DNA of 14,556 nt from GCA-002840305 sp964609365 (GCA_964609365.1 CAZSRC010000019.1:1-14556); one strand, 5' to 3'; shown: positions 1 to 6,135, counted from the first letter of the stretch. Numbers and translations are program-made. The notes: generated from the sequence alone by a model not told the origin.

Positions 1-1
1 T

Positions 2-94
2 ATTATATTAGATCTAAACCCAGAATGTAACCCTAATTGCTGCAATTGGAACATTTTTTGTCAAAAGTTTTTTATTGGTTGTTTTTTTTATTAA
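2..94 (+). CDS. Possible 3' end of an unidentified CDS (partial)
   Basis: Frame 2 is open from the window edge to a TAA at 92-94 and would encode a 30-residue tail. The tail is rich in Cys and Asn: it has a C-N-P-N-C-C-N-W-N segment, two further Cys residues, and an aromatic end (G-C-F-F-Y). The other two plus frames stop within the first 30 bases, so this is the only one that could be a gene end here. I do not recognise a family, and an open stretch of 30 codons can occur by chance. It could simply be spacer in front of tRNA-Arg. Confidence 0.3.
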   Translation: MILDLNPECNPNCCNWNIFCQKFFIGCFFY

Positions 95-125
95 AATGTT
101 TTATATTATTTTTATAACCTTTTTA

Positions 126-197
126 GTTCCCATAGTTTAATGGATAAAACAAGAACCTCCTAAGTTCTAGATCTACGTTCGATTCGTAGTGGGAACA
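126..197 (+). tRNA. tRNA-Arg(CCT)
   Basis: A complete cloverleaf can be folded by eye. The acceptor stem GTTCCCA/TGGGAAC is perfect over 7 bp, the D stem is GTTT/AAAC, and the anticodon stem AGAAC/GTTCT encloses the loop CTCCTAA. The variable loop has 4 nt, and the T stem CTACG/CGTAG has the loop TTCGATT. The anticodon CCU reads AGG, an arginine codon that AT-rich genomes use alongside AGA. The discriminator is A197 and CCA is not encoded, so a CCA-adding enzyme is needed. Only weak promoter-like sequences lie upstream (TATATT at 102-107, TATAAC at 113-118), with no convincing -35. No clear terminator follows. Confidence 0.97.
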
Positions 198-210
198 CAT
201 ATAATAATTA

Positions 211-239
211 TTGCCTATTTTTAAAAAATAGGTTATAAT
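211..239 (+). promoter_or_regulatory. Predicted sigma-70-type promoter for the 44-aa membrane protein
   Basis: TTGCCT at 211-216 (4/6 match to TTGACA), a 17-base spacer, then a consensus TATAAT at 234-239. Transcription would begin near 246 and leave a leader of about 60 nt before the ATG at 306. The spacer contains the self-complementary CCTATTTT/AAAATAGG, which may be incidental in such A+T-rich sequence. Confidence 0.5.
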
Positions 240-305
240 TATATTGTAAAATTATTTAAATAATAAATATAATTTTATAATTTTTAAAAATTAATTTTTA
301 TCACT

Positions 306-440
306 ATGAATAAAAAAGGTGTCAAAATTAGCAGCGAATTTTTATCTTTAGTTGTTGGTTTTGTTATTGGTTTTTTGATTTCTTTTGCTGTTTGTTGGAA
401 TACAATTATTTATATAGTAAATATTATTCTTGATAAATAA
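306..440 (+). CDS. Small single-span membrane protein, 44 aa, unknown function
   Basis: ATG at 306, TAA at 438-440. The short N-terminus is basic (MNKKGVK), then residues about 12-42 are almost continuously hydrophobic with a GxxxG motif (G18, G22), and the end is charged (DK). This is the profile of a single transmembrane helix with the N-terminus probably inside the cell under the positive-inside rule. There is no Shine-Dalgarno sequence. In favour of a real gene: a good promoter (211-239), a clean membrane profile, and a strong hairpin with T tract directly after the stop. Against: it is short and no family is recognised. It lies between two tRNA genes, which says nothing about its role. 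Confidence 0.55.
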   Translation: MNKKGVKISSEFLSLVVGFVIGFLISFAVCWNTIIYIVNIILDK

Positions 441-450
441 TATCTTCTTT

Positions 451-482
451 AATTGGCTCGCTTTTTGCGGGCCAATTTTTTT
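451..482 (+). terminator. Intrinsic terminator-like hairpin directly before tRNA-Ala
   Basis: The 11-bp stem AATTGGCTCGC (451-461) / GCGGGCCAATT (467-477), with one T-G pair, has a TTTTT loop. It is followed by an unbroken T run to 482. It fits a Rho-independent terminator for the small membrane-protein gene ending at 440. Its T tract stops one base before the 5' end of tRNA-Ala (484), leaving no room for a tRNA promoter between them. Confidence 0.75.
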
Positions 483-483
483 A

Positions 484-557
484 GGGCCTATAGCTCAGTT
501 GGCTAGAGTGCTTGCATGGCATGCAAGAGGTCATGGGTTCGAGTCCCATTAGGTCCA
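484..557 (+). tRNA. tRNA-Ala(GGC)
   Basis: The acceptor stem is GGGCCTA/TAGGTCC and contains the G3-U70 wobble pair that is the alanine identity element. The D arm is GCTC...GAGT and the anticodon stem CTTGC/GCAAG has the loop ATGGCAT, giving anticodon GGC for GCC/GCU codons. The T arm is ATGGG/CCCAT with loop TTCGAGT. The discriminator is A557 and CCA is not encoded. The gene begins one base after a terminator-like hairpin, so transcription may rely on read-through from the small gene upstream or on a promoter hidden inside it. Confidence 0.98.
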
Positions 558-562
558 CTTTT

Positions 563-596
563 CAAGATATTTATTATATAAATATCTTGTTTTTTT
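563..596 (+). terminator. Intrinsic terminator of tRNA-Ala
   Basis: A perfect 12-bp inverted repeat, CAAGATATTTAT (563-574) / ATAAATATCTTG (578-589), has a 3-nt loop and is followed by seven T residues (590-596). It starts five bases after the tRNA end. Confidence 0.85.
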
Positions 597-661
597 AAAA
601 AATAAAACTATAAATATTTGTCTATGTTTTTGTGGACAACTTTGTTTTTATGTTTGTTTTT

Positions 662-689
662 TTGGCTAATATTAAATAAAAAATATAAG
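662..689 (+). promoter_or_regulatory. Possible promoter for the GT-B glycosyltransferase-like gene
   Basis: TTGGCT at 662-667 (4/6), a 16-base spacer, and TATAAG at 684-689 (5/6) would start transcription near 696, about 43 nt before the ATG at 739. A second TATAAA (733-738) touches the ATG and cannot serve this start. The composition is very A+T rich, so chance matches are likely. Confidence 0.35.
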
Positions 690-738
690 TGGAAAATATG
701 TTAATAGTTTATTAAATATTTTCTGTTTACTATATAAA

Positions 739-2061
739 ATGAAAAAAGAAAATAAGTCCTTTTATTTAGTTTCAGTTGACATGGGTTATGGACATCAAAG
801 AGCTGCTTATCCCTTTTTAGATAATGCTTCGGGCGGAATTATAACAGCAAATAATTATAATGGAGCTAGCACTATTGAAAAAAATATTTGGGAAAAAGAT
901 AGGTTGAGCTATGAGGCTATTTCTAAGTTTAAATCTTTTCCTATTTTTGGTTCTTTAATTTTTTCTGTAATGGATTATTTTCAAAAAATAGACCCCTTTT
1001 ATCCAAAGAGGGATCTTTCAAAAAATAGTTTACAGCAAAAATATTTTTATAAAAAAATAAAAAAAGGAATGGGTAAAAATTTAATAGAAGAGCTAAATAA
1101 AAAACCTTTACCATTTTTGACAACATTTTTTGCTGCTGTCTATTTTGCTGAATATTACAAATATAAAGAAAAGGTTTTTTGTATTATTTGTGATGCAGAT
1201 ATTTCAAGGGCTTGGGCCCCTATAAATCCAGAGTCTAGTAATGTTATTTATTTAGCGCCAAATCAAAGAGTAAAAGATAGATTGTTTTTATATGGGGTGA
1301 AAAAGGAAAATATTTATGTTACTGGCTTTCCCTTGCCAAAGGAAAATGTCGGAGAAAAGCAGGAAATAGTTAAAGAAGATTTAATTAAGAGATTGGCTGT
1401 TTTAGATCCTAGCAAAGCTTATAGAAATAAATATGAAAAGGTTATTGAGGCGTATTTATGCCCAAAAGATGAAATTAAAGATGCAATTAGGCCACTAACC
1501 CTAACCTTTACTGTTGGTGGGGCTGGTGCACAAAAGGAACTTGGTAAAAAAATAGTAGAAAAATTAAAACATAAAATTGAAGATGGAAAAGTAAAAATAA
1601 ATCTAGTTGCTGGCTCAAGATATGATGTTTTTCTTTTTTATGAAGAGTTTTTAAAAAATAATTTTTTAAATAATAATAAAAATATTAAAATTATTTATAA
1701 TCCAGATAAAATGGAATATTTTAAAGAATTTAATATTATTTTAAGAGATACTGATATTCTTTGGACTAAACCATCAGAGCTTAGTTTTTATAGTGGACTT
1801 GGCCTGCCTATTATTATGTCAGAGCCAATTGGTTCTCAAGAACATTACAATAGAAGGTGGCTCTTGGGAATAGGTGCTGGTGTTGATAGTAAAAACCCTG
1901 AATATGTTGATCAATGGCTTTTTGATTTTCAAAAATCTGGCTGGCTAGCCGAGGCCGCTATGAGTGGTTTTTTAAATGCCCCTAAAATGGGAACATATAA
2001 TATAGAAGATATTATTTTAAAAGACAAAATCAATGAAATAGAAAGGGTTAGAATTATGTAG
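739..2061 (+). CDS. GT-B fold glycosyltransferase-like protein (MGDG synthase/MurG-like)
   Basis: The 440-residue protein has the marks of a GT28-type sugar transferase. The N-terminal motif GYGHQRAA (residues 16-23) resembles the glycine-rich G-x-GH-x-RAA loop of MGDG synthase/MurG-like enzymes. GFPLP (196-200) fits the end of the first domain. VGGAGAQ (259-265) opens the second domain. TKPSEL (343-348) and PIGSQEHYN (363-371) occupy the places where these enzymes bind the nucleotide sugar. No signal peptide or clear membrane helix is seen, so it is probably cytoplasmic or peripheral to the membrane. I recall uncharacterised families of this kind in Patescibacteria, but donor and acceptor cannot be read from sequence. 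It is a single-gene unit with its own terminator. A glycolipid or cell-surface role is inference. Confidence 0.7.
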   Translation: MKKENKSFYLVSVDMGYGHQRAAYPFLDNASGGIITANNYNGASTIEKNIWEKDRLSYEAISKFKSFPIFGSLIFSVMDYFQKIDPFYPKRDLSKNSLQQKYFYKKIKKGMGKNLIEELNKKPLPFLTTFFAAVYFAEYYKYKEKVFCIICDADISRAWAPINPESSNVIYLAPNQRVKDRLFLYGVKKENIYVTGFPLPKENVGEKQEIVKEDLIKRLAVLDPSKAYRNKYEKVIEAYLCPKDEIKDAIRPLTLTFTVGGAGAQKELGKKIVEKLKHKIEDGKVKINLVAGSRYDVFLFYEEFLKNNFLNNNKNIKIIYNPDKMEYFKEFNIILRDTDILWTKPSELSFYSGLGLPIIMSEPIGSQEHYNRRWLLGIGAGVDSKNPEYVDQWLFDFQKSGWLAEAAMSGFLNAPKMGTYNIEDIILKDKINEIERVRIM

Positions 2062-2086
2062 ATTGTAAAAATTGAAAAGCAAAATA

Positions 2087-2114
2087 AAAAAAACAGGATT
2101 AATCCTGTTTTTTT
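2087..2114. terminator. Bidirectional intrinsic terminator
   Basis: CAGGA-TTAA-TCCTG (2094-2107) is flanked by A residues on the left and seven T residues on the right, giving a symmetric hairpin with a T tract on either strand. It can end the glycosyltransferase-like transcript (stop at 2061) and the minus-strand tRNA-Asp/tRNA-Gly transcript (ending at 2118). Confidence 0.85.
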
Positions 2115-2117
2115 GTG

Positions 2118-2189
2118 AGCGGGTAGGGGGAATCGAACCCCCATCCTCAGCTTGGAAGGCTGATATAAAAGCCATTATACGATACCCGC
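2118..2189 (-). tRNA. tRNA-Gly(TCC)
   Basis: On the minus strand the acceptor stem is GCGGGTA/TACCCGC. The D arm GTATAATGG... is typical of bacterial tRNA-Gly. The anticodon stem TCAGC/GCTGA has loop CTTCCAA, giving anticodon UCC. The T arm is GGGGG/CCCCC with loop TTCGATT. The discriminator is U and CCA is not encoded. The anticodon carries U34, the wobble position modified by Elp3-type enzymes; in yeast the matching tRNA carries mcm5U. It is seven bases downstream of tRNA-Asp and is probably co-transcribed with it. Confidence 0.98.
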
Positions 2190-2196
2190 ATAAATG

Positions 2197-2270
2197 CGGA
2201 GCGGACGGGACTCGAACCCGCGACCTCCTGCGTGACAGGCAGGCATTCTAACCAACTGAACTACCGCTCC
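2197..2270 (-). tRNA. tRNA-Asp(GTC)
   Basis: On the minus strand the acceptor stem GGAGCGG/CCGCTCC is perfect. The D loop contains AGTTGGTTA, the anticodon stem CCTGC/GCAGG has loop CTGTCAC (anticodon GUC), and the T arm is GCGGG/CCCGT with loop TTCGAGT. The discriminator is G, the usual aspartate identity base. CCA is not encoded. It is the first gene of a two-tRNA unit with tRNA-Gly(TCC), and a near-consensus promoter lies 28 bases upstream. Confidence 0.98.
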
Positions 2271-2297
2271 ATTTTTTAATCCAATAAAAACAAGAAA

Positions 2298-2326
2298 ATA
2301 ATAACAAATATTTTGCATCTTGTCAA
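2298..2326 (-). promoter_or_regulatory. Promoter of the tRNA-Asp/tRNA-Gly unit
   Basis: Read on the minus strand: consensus TTGACA (2326-2321), a 17-base spacer, and TATTAT (2303-2298, 5/6). The predicted start is near 2291, giving a leader of about 20 nt before tRNA-Asp at 2270. Its -35 hexamer overlaps the -35 hexamer of the opposing promoter for dksA-lspA. Confidence 0.75.
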
Positions 2327-2348
2327 AAGCTTTTAAATAATATATAAT
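2320..2348 (+). promoter_or_regulatory. Promoter of the dksA-like/lspA operon
   Basis: TTGTCA (2320-2325, 5/6), a 17-base spacer, then consensus TATAAT (2343-2348). Transcription would start near 2355, about 48 nt before the ATG at 2403. It points away from the tRNA promoter and shares five of six -35 positions with it, so the two RNA polymerase footprints should exclude one another. Confidence 0.7.
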
Positions 2349-2402
2349 AATTGTATAAAATTGATTTTTAGAAATCAATATTTTATTTTTTATAAAAAAA
2401 AT

Positions 2403-2774
2403 ATGACCAAAGAGATAGTAAAAATTAAAGAAGAGTTATCTAAAAAAAGAGAGCAACTAGTTGAAGATTTAAAAGACTTATCAAAGAAAGATAATCATGA
2501 GCCAGATAATAGAGCGGCTAGTTTTCCTGAGTACGGGGACAAGCCAGATGAAAATGCTCAAGAAATTAGTGAGTATTCAACAGTTGTTGTCGCTGAAAAG
2601 GTTTTAGAAAAATCGATAGAAGAAATAGATAGCGCCTTAAAAAGAATTGAAGATGGTTCTTATACTAAATGTAAATATTGTGGTTGTGAGATTGGAGAAA
2701 AAAGACTATTAGCTAGGCCAACTGCTAGTTCTTGTATAGATTGTAAAACAAAGCTTCAGGAAGAAAATGAATAA
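2403..2774 (+). CDS. TraR/DksA family C4 zinc-finger protein
   Basis: The 123-residue protein has a charged, helical N-terminal half (residues 1-85, probably a coiled coil) and a C-terminal zinc finger C90-x2-C93-x17-C111-x2-C114. This is the layout of DksA/TraR proteins, which reach into the RNA polymerase secondary channel and adjust transcription initiation, often of rRNA and tRNA promoters. The segment EYGDKPDENAQE (43-54) is common in short family members. I chose ATG 2403 over an in-frame TTG at 2361, which would add 14 hydrophobic, low-complexity residues and leave almost no leader after the predicted start near 2355. The gene ends inside lspA (8-base overlap), so the two are translationally coupled. 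It is shorter than E. coli DksA (151 aa), and its exact polymerase partner is inference. Confidence 0.85.
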   Translation: MTKEIVKIKEELSKKREQLVEDLKDLSKKDNHEPDNRAASFPEYGDKPDENAQEISEYSTVVVAEKVLEKSIEEIDSALKRIEDGSYTKCKYCGCEIGEKRLLARPTASSCIDCKTKLQEENE

Positions 2775-3228
2775 AGTAAAAGATTTTTTTACAAAAAAAA
2801 ACATAGTTATTTTATTAATAGTAACTATGTTTTTTGTTTTTGATAGATATCTAAAATATTTGGCCATTAATTTACTTGAAGATTTTGTTATTGTGAAAAA
2901 TATTTTAACTTTTACTTTTTTTGCTAATAAATATATATCTTTTTCGATACCACTTAGCGGATATTTGTTAAATATTTTTTTGCTTATTTTAATTATTTTT
3001 TTATTTTTTTATTTATTTTATATATTTAAAAAAAATAAGCATTTTGAGTTTTTTGCCTATTTTTCTATTTTTTTAGGGGCTATTTCTAATTTTCTTGATA
3101 GAATTAAATACTCCTATGTTATTGATTATTTAGATTTAAAATATTTTACAATATTTAATTTAGCTGATTTTTTAATTTTTTGTGGATGTTTTTTTGTTCT
3201 TTTTTTAAACTTTAAGTCTAAAAAATAG
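2767..3228 (+). CDS. lspA: Lipoprotein signal peptidase (signal peptidase II)
   Basis: The 153-residue integral membrane protein has four hydrophobic segments (about 13-31, 64-88, 94-111, 125-147), as in LspA. LspA cleaves the signal peptide from prolipoproteins after lipid attachment to the conserved Cys. Motifs seen: D26-x3-K30 in the first segment, SNFLDR (107-112), D120 in VIDY and D134 in FNLAD. The last two Asp match the catalytic pair of the family. The usual N-x-G motif after the first periplasmic stretch is altered (N54-K-Y), so it is a divergent member. The start overlaps the dksA-like stop by 8 bases, and the AGGAAG just upstream is the only good Shine-Dalgarno sequence in the window. 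The 3' end overlaps tsaE on the other strand by 11 bases. Confidence 0.85.
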   Translation: MNKVKDFFTKKNIVILLIVTMFFVFDRYLKYLAINLLEDFVIVKNILTFTFFANKYISFSIPLSGYLLNIFLLILIIFLFFYLFYIFKKNKHFEFFAYFSIFLGAISNFLDRIKYSYVIDYLDLKYFTIFNLADFLIFCGCFFVLFLNFKSKK

Positions 3229-3646
3229 TTATTTTTTTATTGCCATTTTTTAAATTAAAAAATTTTATATAAGTAGTGTTAGCTGGCAAATACCTTTTTA
3301 TTTTATTGCCCCACTCTATTATCATGACCTGATCTTTGTTTTTTATGAACTCAAAAAAACCAATAGACTCAAGGTCTTTTTTATTTTTTATTCTATATAC
3401 ATCGGAGTGAACTAGGTTTTTTATTGGAGTTTTGTTGTTTATTTTGTATTTATTTAAGATTACAAAAGTTGGACTGCTTATATTTTTTTTAAGCCCTAGG
3501 CCCCTGGCTATACCTTTGCTTATTACTGTTTTTCCTGATCCTAGATTGCCCGAAAGAGAAAATATCTCGGAGCCTTTACATTTTTTACCTATTTCAAAGC
3601 CGATTGATAGAGTTTCCTTTTCGCTTGAACTTATAAGAGTTTTCAT
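3218..3646 (-). CDS. tsaE: tRNA t6A biosynthesis ATPase TsaE
   Basis: The 142-residue P-loop protein has the family signatures in order: Walker A GNLGSGKT (33-40), SPTF (58-61), HSDVYR (80-85) and EWGNKI (111-116). TsaE works with TsaB, TsaC and TsaD to place threonylcarbamoyl on A37 of tRNAs that read ANN codons; it resets the complex through ATP hydrolysis. The length is normal for the family (about 140-160 aa). The ATG abuts the stop of the upstream phosphohexomutase (TAA directly followed by ATG), so it is the last gene of a minus-strand operon and probably translated by re-initiation. The stop is TAG. Its 3' end overlaps convergent lspA by 11 bases, and no terminator is visible between them. 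Confidence 0.92.
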   Translation of the reverse strand: MKTLISSSEKETLSIGFEIGKKCKGSEIFSLSGNLGSGKTVISKGIARGLGLKKNISSPTFVILNKYKINNKTPIKNLVHSDVYRIKNKKDLESIGFFEFIKNKDQVMIIEWGNKIKRYLPANTTYIKFFNLKNGNKKITIF

Positions 3647-5014
3647 TTAAGATGTTATTATTTTTAAAACCTCATCTCTTTTTTCTTTCATAGTTTTTTC
3701 ATTTATAGCTTCTAAATTTAATCTCATTTTGTTTTCAGTATTAGATGCCCTAACATTAAACCAAAAATCTTTAAAAGTAATACTTATTCCGTCTAATTTA
3801 TTTATTTTAGCATTCTTGTATTTTTTTTCTAATAGTTTAAAAACTCTTTCTTTATTTTCTACATTTTTATTTATTTCACCAGAGTGAAAATATTTTTTAT
3901 AGATGCTTATTTGTTCTGAGATCTTTTTTTCGCTAGAAGAAAACTCCTCTAAAAGTTTTACTATTACTATATTTGGAACTTCGAAACAACCAATGTTCAT
4001 ATTTAGAAAAAAATGACCAGAGGATTCTCCTGAAAAGTATATATCTTCTTTTAGCATTTGTTCTTTTATTAAAGAGTGTCCAACCTTTGTTTTTATTGCT
4101 TTTCCTCCATTTTCTATTATTAAATCTTCTGTTATTTTTCCTGGTCTTACATCAAAACCTATTTTTGAAGCGGGTTTGTCTTTTAAAAATAATTTAGATA
4201 AAATTCCTCTTATTATTGACTGATCTATTAGCTGGCCTTTATTATTGATAAAAAATATTCTATCGCCATCTCCATCTGTTGTTATTCCTAAATCAGCACC
4301 ATGTTTTATTACTGCAGATTTTATTTGTTTAAGATTTTCTTCCTTTATTGGGTCTGCTTCATGTGCTGGAAAGGTCCCATCTAATTTAAAATTTATTTTG
4401 ATTAATTTTGTTGGTAAATATTTGAATAATTCATTTAAAAAAAGAGCTCCTACAGCATTGGCTGGATCTGCAACTATTTTTATTTTTTTTATTTTTTTAA
4501 TATTAGCATATTTTAAATCAAACTTTATCTGTTCTTTTAAAATATCTTTTCTCTTACTTACTTTTCCTTTTTTTTCTGATAAAACAAAGTTATTATTAAT
4601 AACTCTCTCTTTTAAAAAGTTAATTCCGCTGTCGCCACTTACCGGAATGGCTTTTTCTCTGGTTATTTTAAAACCATTCCACTCTTTTGGATTGTGAGAA
4701 GCGCTAACCATTATTCCTCCATCATATTTATATTTTGCAACTGCAAAATAAAAACTAGGGGTTGCTAAAACACCAACATCTACAACATCAACCCCTCCAT
4801 CTATTAAGCCATTTATTAGGTGTTTTTTTAATGAGGGGGAAGAGACTCTTGCGTCTGAAGCAACTACTATTTTTAATTTCTTTTTATTTTTAACTTCTTT
4901 TCTCCTTAGCTCTACATAGGCTAAGCCAATCTTGTAAGCACTTTCTTCATCTAAATCTTGTTTATAAATACCTCTAATATCGTAGGCTTTAAAAATTGAA
5001 GGATTTGTTTTCAT
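3647..5014 (-). CDS. Phosphomannomutase/phosphoglucomutase (alpha-D-phosphohexomutase)
   Basis: The 455-residue enzyme interconverts hexose 1- and 6-phosphates through a phosphoserine. The four family sites are intact: the catalytic loop SASHNP (104-109, active serine 106), the metal-binding loop DGDGDR (247-252), the sugar-binding loop GESSGH (329-334) and the phosphate-binding RASNTE (422-427). The GESSGH loop and overall length match the dual-specificity PMM/PGM group, such as Pseudomonas AlgC, rather than GlmM. It would provide mannose-1-P or glucose-1-P for surface polysaccharide precursors. It lies 5 bases behind the bactofilin-like gene and immediately before tsaE. There is no Shine-Dalgarno sequence. 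A second, different phosphohexomutase lies at 12898-14304, so the two probably split the substrates. Confidence 0.9.
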   Translation of the reverse strand: MKTNPSIFKAYDIRGIYKQDLDEESAYKIGLAYVELRRKEVKNKKKLKIVVASDARVSSPSLKKHLINGLIDGGVDVVDVGVLATPSFYFAVAKYKYDGGIMVSASHNPKEWNGFKITREKAIPVSGDSGINFLKERVINNNFVLSEKKGKVSKRKDILKEQIKFDLKYANIKKIKKIKIVADPANAVGALFLNELFKYLPTKLIKINFKLDGTFPAHEADPIKEENLKQIKSAVIKHGADLGITTDGDGDRIFFINNKGQLIDQSIIRGILSKLFLKDKPASKIGFDVRPGKITEDLIIENGGKAIKTKVGHSLIKEQMLKEDIYFSGESSGHFFLNMNIGCFEVPNIVIVKLLEEFSSSEKKISEQISIYKKYFHSGEINKNVENKERVFKLLEKKYKNAKINKLDGISITFKDFWFNVRASNTENKMRLNLEAINEKTMKEKRDEVLKIITS

Positions 5015-5019
5015 AATTT

Positions 5020-6135
5020 TTATTTTTTAATTAAATAATAGAAAGAGCCCATTCCTATTAAGATTGCCACAAAGGAAAATACCCATCCAATAAAAGGAAG
5101 TGAAAAAAGTAATAGTGAAAAAAATATTCCACTAAAAATTTTTAAATAAATATTAGCGCTTTCTTTTTTTAATAAGCTAAAAATATAGTCTCCTGTTGCT
5201 AGTGAAAAGACAATTTTACTTAAATATAGGCAGATTCCCCAAATAAGTAAAACAATAATAGCAATTGGTACTGCTAAGATTGTCATTAATAAAATTATTG
5301 ATATTAATGGAATTAAAAATAAAAAAGCTGAACCCTTTATTGATAGTTTATAATTTTTTGAAATTATTATATTTTTAAGTTTTTCTAGTTTTTCCTTAAA
5401 TAATGTGTTTAATAATATTGCTACTAAAAAAGTAGAAACTAATAAATAGAAAAAATGCCCAACTTCTCCCCCTTTATTTTTGATGGGGCTTTCATTTTTT
5501 GTTATTTTTCCAGAAATATTTTCGGTTTTTATTAATGCATCTTCACTACCTTTATAAGAAAAATTTCCACCTATTTTTGCATTTTCACTTATTTCTATAT
5601 AAGATTGTTTTTTGTTTTTTTTGTAATAATCAACAACTATATTAATGTTTTTATCAATTTCACCTCTTATTATGGTTTTGGTTGATGCTCCATAAATATT
5701 TCCTATTATTTTTCCATTAAATTCAGATGAAGCGCTTTTTATTAAAACATCTTTTCCTATTTTAGAATCTTCTCCAAACAATAAAGATTCTCCTAATATG
5801 TTTACGTTTTTATTTATTTCCCCATTAATGTTAATGATATTTGCAATAGTTCTTAGGTCGCCATAAACTATACCATCTATGCTTAGATTTTGAGCCAAGA
5901 CTAAAACATCGCCATCAACTTCTCCATTTATTTTAATATTTGAGGCAATGCCAATCATGTCTCCTAGTATTTTTCCCTCAACTAAAACACTTTTTCCACT
6001 AAAATAAAAATTTTCTTCAATAATTTCATCCTTTCCTACATAAATAAAATCATTAGACCTTGTGACCTGAGCACTACTAATAATTGGAGTAAAAAAGAAG
6101 GGAATTAAAAAAAGTAAGTAGTAAATTTTTTTCAT
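5020..6135 (-). CDS. Exported bactofilin-like (polymer-forming) protein with C-terminal membrane domain
   Basis: The 371-residue protein has three parts. Residues 1-22 form a signal peptide with a likely cut after SSA. Residues about 35-215 are short repeats of hydrophobic and Gly/Asn/Asp residues (GEVDGDV, GIVYGDL and similar), the look of the right-handed beta-helix of bactofilins. Residues about 227-368 hold about four to five membrane helices, with basic loops. Classical bactofilins are short, cytosolic and form filaments. This version would place the beta-helix outside, anchored by the membrane bundle. It is first in an operon with phosphomannomutase and tsaE, which suggests a cell-envelope role. 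Whether it polymerises is unknown. Confidence 0.75.
   Translation of the reverse strand: MKKIYYLLFLIPFFFTPIISSAQVTRSNDFIYVGKDEIIEENFYFSGKSVLVEGKILGDMIGIASNIKINGEVDGDVLVLAQNLSIDGIVYGDLRTIANIININGEINKNVNILGESLLFGEDSKIGKDVLIKSASSEFNGKIIGNIYGASTKTIIRGEIDKNINIVVDYYKKNKKQSYIEISENAKIGGNFSYKGSEDALIKTENISGKITKNESPIKNKGGEVGHFFYLLVSTFLVAILLNTLFKEKLEKLKNIIISKNYKLSIKGSAFLFLIPLISIILLMTILAVPIAIIVLLIWGICLYLSKIVFSLATGDYIFSLLKKESANIYLKIFSGIFFSLLLFSLPFIGWVFSFVAILIGMGSFYYLIKK

Noticed and set aside
214..232. CCTATTTT/AAAATAGG inverted repeat as the terminator of tRNA-Arg
   Set aside because: It is weak, made almost only of A-T pairs, and no T tract follows. It lies within the spacer of a better-supported promoter.
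631..697. DnaA-box-like sequences TTGTCCACA (minus, 639-631) and TTTTCCACT (minus, 697-689) as part of a replication origin
   Set aside because: Only two imperfect 9-mers, with no dnaA or dnaN gene, no cluster and no further origin signs.
1929..2378. Minus-strand ORFs over the tRNA-Gly/tRNA-Asp region
   Set aside because: They run through complete tRNA genes in antisense and adjoining non-coding DNA, and show no protein family features.
2361..2402. Upstream TTG start for the DksA-like protein
   Set aside because: It would add 14 low-complexity hydrophobic residues unlike the family and lies almost at the predicted transcription start. ATG 2403 fits the family.
3973..4697. Plus-strand ORFs inside the phosphomannomutase gene, and similar antisense ORFs at 941-1126, 3432-3650, 7335-7610, 13374-13580 and 14197-14397
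   Set aside because: All lie opposite well-conserved genes, are hydrophobic shadow frames typical of AT-rich DNA, and show no motifs.
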